From positions 62,001-126,000 of the forward strand of contig JAHZAY010000001.1 in NCBI GenBank assembly GCA_019423685.1: a DNA stretch of 64,000 nucleotides. The letters run 5' to 3'. The notes beneath the pieces were generated by a model. The model ran no database searches, was not told where the DNA came from, and saw nothing but the letters and a program-made list of their open reading frames with translations. Both the position numbers and the translations under genes were made by a program. This document shows positions 61,301 to 64,000 of this stretch, piece by piece. Every line of letters begins with the position of its first letter. Position 1 is the first letter of the stretch. Origin of the DNA: Clostridiales bacterium (GTDB taxonomy: Bacteria; Bacillota; Clostridia; Oscillospirales; Ruminococcaceae).

Positions 61301-63226
61301 TCAGCGCTCTTCCTGCGGTGCAAGGCCAAACTGCTCCCGGCACGCCGACAAAATTCCCTGCTCGTCCAGTCCGGCCCGCACCAGTGCGCGGTCAACCGAA
61401 GCCTGTTCGACAAAGCAATCGTCCACAGCCAGGACGTGATACTTTCCTTTATATTGGTTCTCCAGCAGCTTTTCGCCAAACAGCTGCCCCATGCCGCCGT
61501 TTTGTATACCCTCTTCCGCAAAGAGGACATAGTCGCTGTGCATCACCGCCTGCAGCGCATCCAATGGCAGCGGCAACAGCCGCAGCAATTTCAATACAGA
61601 AACCGCATATCCCCACCTTTTGAGCTGCTCTGCCGCCTTGCACGCCTGGGATACCTCCTTGCCATAGGTGACGATGGTCAGCTCGCCGCGCGGGTGAGCC
61701 AGCGCGATGCTCCTCTTAGACCAGGCGCAATCGGGAGCAAATCCCTCCGGCAGCTGTACCTCTCCTCCTCTTGGATAGCGCACACAGCAGACGCCGTCGT
61801 GGTGATACAGGCTGTCGTACAGCGTGTGGCGCAGCTCCACATAGGTTGTGGGCGAATAGATGGTGATTCCCGGAACGCTGGAAAGCATGGCGACGTCGAA
61901 CAAGCCCTGATGGGTCTCTCCGTCGTTGCCCACGATGCCGGCGCGGTCGATGCCGATGACGACGTGCTGCCGCTCGATGGACAGGTCGTGGATGACCTCG
62001 TCGTAGCACCGCTGCAAAAAGGAAGAATACACCGCGAATACCGGCAGCATGCCGTTTGCAGCCAATCCTCCCGCAAAGGTGACCGCGTGGGGCTCGGCAA
62101 TTCCCACATCAAAAAAGCGCCCTTCCTCGCGGAAAGCGTGGGAAAAGTGGTTGAGCCCTGTGCCGTACTTCATGGCCGCTGTGATGGCGCAGATGCGCTT
62201 GTCCTGTCTGCCAAGCTCGGTCAGGTACAGGCCGAACTCATTGGAAAAGTTGGTGCCGCCGGCGGTGAACGCCTTGCCGGTATCGATGTCAAACCCGGAA
62301 GTCCCGTGGTATTCTCCCGGATTCTCCTCTGCAAAGCTGTACCCCTTGCCCTTTTGCGTTTCCACATGCAAAAAGACCGGACGCCGCAGCTGCTTTGCCC
62401 GCTCCAGCACGTCGCACAGTGTCTCCAGGTTGTGCCCATCTATCGGGCCAAGATAATAAAATCCCATATCTTCAAACCAGTTGCTTCCATAGACCACCGC
62501 CTTGACGCTGTTTTTGCAGTGCTGGATCACCCTGTAAGCCGGTTTTCCAACAAGAGGAAGGTGGTTGCAGATGGTTTGTACCGTGTCCTTTGTCTTAAAG
62601 TAACCCGGACGGGAACGTATTTTCGAAAGATATTTGGAGAACGCCCCCACATTTTTGGAGATGGACATCTTGTTGTCGTTCAAGATCACAATGAGATTAT
62701 CCCCAAAGCGGGCGGCGTTGTTGAGCCCCTCATAGGCAAGGCCGCTGGTAAAGGCGCCGTCGCCGATGACCGCGATGACGTAGTGATCGTCCCCGCTGAG
62801 CTTCTTTGCGCGCGCCAATCCAGACGCCACCGAAATGGAGGTGCTGGAGTGCCCTGCCAGAAAGGCATCGTATTCGCTCTCGTTGTGTTTGGGAAAGCCG
62901 GAGATGCCGCCCTCCTGGCGCAGCGTCGAAAAGCGCTCGCGCCTGCCGGTCAGCAACTTGTGGGTATAACACTGATGCCCCACATCCCAAACAATCTGGT
63001 CAGCAGGGCAATCAAAAACCCGGTGAAGTGCAACGGTCAGCTCCACCGTTCCCAAATTGGAGGCCAGATGGCCCCCTGTTTTTGCCGTTGTCTGGATCAG
63101 CTGTTCCCTGATCTCGGTGCACAGCGGCGCCAATTTTTCAAACGGAAGTTGTTTGAGGTCCTTCGGAGAGGAGATGGTATCCAATATTCGTTGCGTCATT
63201 GATTCTCTGATTCTCCTGTCTACCAT
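61301..63226 (-). CDS. dxs: 1-deoxy-D-xylulose-5-phosphate synthase
   Basis: A 641-residue thiamine diphosphate enzyme, first step of the MEP isoprenoid pathway. Visible: DVGHQCYTHKLLTGR, the TPP motif GDGAFTSGLAYEGLNN with NDNKMSIS, GPIDGHN, and the transketolase domain (FDVGIAEPHAV, GIDRAGIVGNDG). The ATG at 63226 overlaps the yuiD stop (TAATG); ATG at 63199 with AGGAG farther upstream is an alternative. It works with ispA encoded just upstream. Confidence 0.95.
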   Translation of the reverse strand: MVDRRIRESMTQRILDTISSPKDLKQLPFEKLAPLCTEIREQLIQTTAKTGGHLASNLGTVELTVALHRVFDCPADQIVWDVGHQCYTHKLLTGRRERFSTLRQEGGISGFPKHNESEYDAFLAGHSSTSISVASGLARAKKLSGDDHYVIAVIGDGAFTSGLAYEGLNNAARFGDNLIVILNDNKMSISKNVGAFSKYLSKIRSRPGYFKTKDTVQTICNHLPLVGKPAYRVIQHCKNSVKAVVYGSNWFEDMGFYYLGPIDGHNLETLCDVLERAKQLRRPVFLHVETQKGKGYSFAEENPGEYHGTSGFDIDTGKAFTAGGTNFSNEFGLYLTELGRQDKRICAITAAMKYGTGLNHFSHAFREEGRFFDVGIAEPHAVTFAGGLAANGMLPVFAVYSSFLQRCYDEVIHDLSIERQHVVIGIDRAGIVGNDGETHQGLFDVAMLSSVPGITIYSPTTYVELRHTLYDSLYHHDGVCCVRYPRGGEVQLPEGFAPDCAWSKRSIALAHPRGELTIVTYGKEVSQACKAAEQLKRWGYAVSVLKLLRLLPLPLDALQAVMHSDYVLFAEEGIQNGGMGQLFGEKLLENQYKGKYHVLAVDDCFVEQASVDRALVRAGLDEQGILSACREQFGLAPQEER

Positions 63227-63771
63227 TAAAATACCGGCACCAACATGGCAACCGCAATGCCCAGCACCGCCCCAGCCAGAACCTCCAGCGGGGTGTGGCC
63301 CAGCAGCTCTTTGAGCAGGGCCCGGCTTTCTTCGCGCTTGCGCAGTTCTTCCGGATCGACCTCCATATTTTTGCGGCGGATGAACAGGTCGCTGATGTTC
63401 GTCTTTTTCTGCGGCATAAAAATTTCTTTGATGTTGTCGTATGTAAGCTCCACAATCTTGTTTAATACCTTTGCCTGTTCGCCCGCAGCCCGGCGCACGC
63501 CCATTGCATCGTACATGACAATGGCCGCGATGGCCAATGCAATGGCAAACTCCGGGGAGGTAAAGCCCAATTTGCGCTCAATTGCAACGGTAAGGGAGCA
63601 CACCAGCGCCGAATGGGAGCTTGGCATGCCGCCAGCACCCACCATTCGCTCCCAGACAATCTCCTTGGTGAGGAAAAAGGCCAGCAGCGTTTTCATAACC
63701 TGCGCGATCAACCACGCTAAAAATGTGACGTCGATATAGTAGTTGCTGAAAAGAAAGCGTATATTTTCCAT
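63226..63771 (-). CDS. yuiD: Divergent PAP2-family membrane protein (DUF212, YuiD-like)
   Basis: A 181-residue membrane protein with the DUF212 blocks AGGMPSSHSALVCSL and YDAMGVRRAAGEQA, which resemble acid phosphatase/haloperoxidase motifs. The substrate may be a polyprenyl phosphate, in keeping with its place between ispA and dxs (inference). ATG at 63771 is nine bases after AAGGA; a start three codons earlier is too close to it. The stop overlaps the dxs start. Confidence 0.85.
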   Translation of the reverse strand: MENIRFLFSNYYIDVTFLAWLIAQVMKTLLAFFLTKEIVWERMVGAGGMPSSHSALVCSLTVAIERKLGFTSPEFAIALAIAAIVMYDAMGVRRAAGEQAKVLNKIVELTYDNIKEIFMPQKKTNISDLFIRRKNMEVDPEELRKREESRALLKELLGHTPLEVLAGAVLGIAVAMLVPVF

Positions 63772-63810
63772 TGTACTCATTCCTTCTATTCGATTGCTGT
63801 CCCATTCCCT

Positions 63811-64000
63811 TTATTTGCGGCGCTGTAAAACATAGTCCGCCAATTCCCCAAGAAACGCACTGCCGCCCGGAAGCTGCATACTTTCCAGCGCACACTTTGC
63901 CTGCTCGATGCACTCCGCAGCCACCTGACCTGCCTTTTCCAGGCCGTAAGCCGAAACATAGGTGGACTTGTGGTTGTGCTCATCCGAGCCGGTCGGTTTG
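63811..64000 (-). CDS. ispA: Polyprenyl (farnesyl) diphosphate synthase, C-terminal part
   Basis: Only the last 62 codons are in the window; the 5' part lies beyond base 64000. The readable end (KPTGSDEHNHKSTYVSAYGL, then a helix and LADYVLQRRK) matches the C-terminus of IspA-type farnesyl diphosphate synthases, where a GKxxGSD...K-TY block is conserved. The order ispA-yuiD-dxs supports it. Confidence 0.85.
   Translation of the reverse strand, partial: KPTGSDEHNHKSTYVSAYGLEKAGQVAAECIEQAKCALESMQLPGGSAFLGELADYVLQRRK

Noticed and set aside
1..64000. tRNA and rRNA genes
   Set aside because: No cloverleaf-like or rRNA-like sequence was noticed by eye; a tRNAscan/Infernal run would be decisive.

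Overview
The window looks like a core chromosomal segment of an anaerobic, spore-forming clostridial Firmicute, probably Oscillospiraceae/Ruminococcaceae-like (inference). The evidence is the rimP-nusA-ylxR-ylxQ-infB-rbfA-nrnA-truB-ribF-rpsO-pnp cluster, the ispA-(yuiD)-dxs-tlyA-nadK-argR-recN cluster, YlbJ/SpoVV-type and YunB sporulation proteins, a tyrosine T-box leader, strong AGGAGG ribosome binding sites and fairly GC-rich coding DNA with AT-rich spacers. Most genes lie on the minus strand. No tRNA, rRNA, CRISPR array, insertion sequence or prophage block was seen.

Layout. 1-10.9 kb: sporulation membrane protein, GH25 lysozyme, Gfo/Idh/MocA oxidoreductase, an MBOAT + DHHW pair for glycan O-acylation, a DUF4358 lipoprotein, ligA and yunB. 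11-24 kb: pnp, rpsO, ribF, a CPBP protease inserted in the cluster, truB, nrnA, rbfA, infB, ylxQ, ylxR, nusA and rimP, preceded by a structured leader with a terminator. 24.1-31.8 kb: a DUF362 protein and the F-type ATP synthase operon (atpB, E, F, A, G, D, C in transcription order), which has no separate delta gene. 32.4-36.5 kb: a response regulator, histidine kinase and two-gene ABC exporter. 36.6-43.1 kb: two LysR regulators divergent from a NitT/TauT-type ABC importer whose lipoprotein carries two binding domains in one chain. 43.2-51.1 kb: UvrD-type helicase, AI-2E family protein, ABC-F protein, and an amidohydrolase plus class I fumarase alpha subunit on the plus strand. 51.1-57.4 kb: two secreted proteins flanking a XRE regulator and T-box-controlled tyrS. 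57.4-64 kb: recN, argR, nadK, tlyA, dxs, yuiD and the 3' part of ispA.

The most unusual points are: (1) an ATP synthase alpha subunit that starts with about 75 residues resembling the C-terminal domain of subunit delta, in an operon with no other delta gene; (2) a c subunit made with a signal-peptide-like leader and a Gln/Thr-rich spacer; (3) a tandem-duplicated substrate-binding lipoprotein with Cys motifs kept in both halves; (4) an apparently shared, unnamed C-terminal domain of about 85 residues in two otherwise unrelated secreted proteins, one built on near-identical 366-bp repeats; (5) a compact three-way-junction leader ahead of rimP-nusA. All of this was read by eye; no database search was run.
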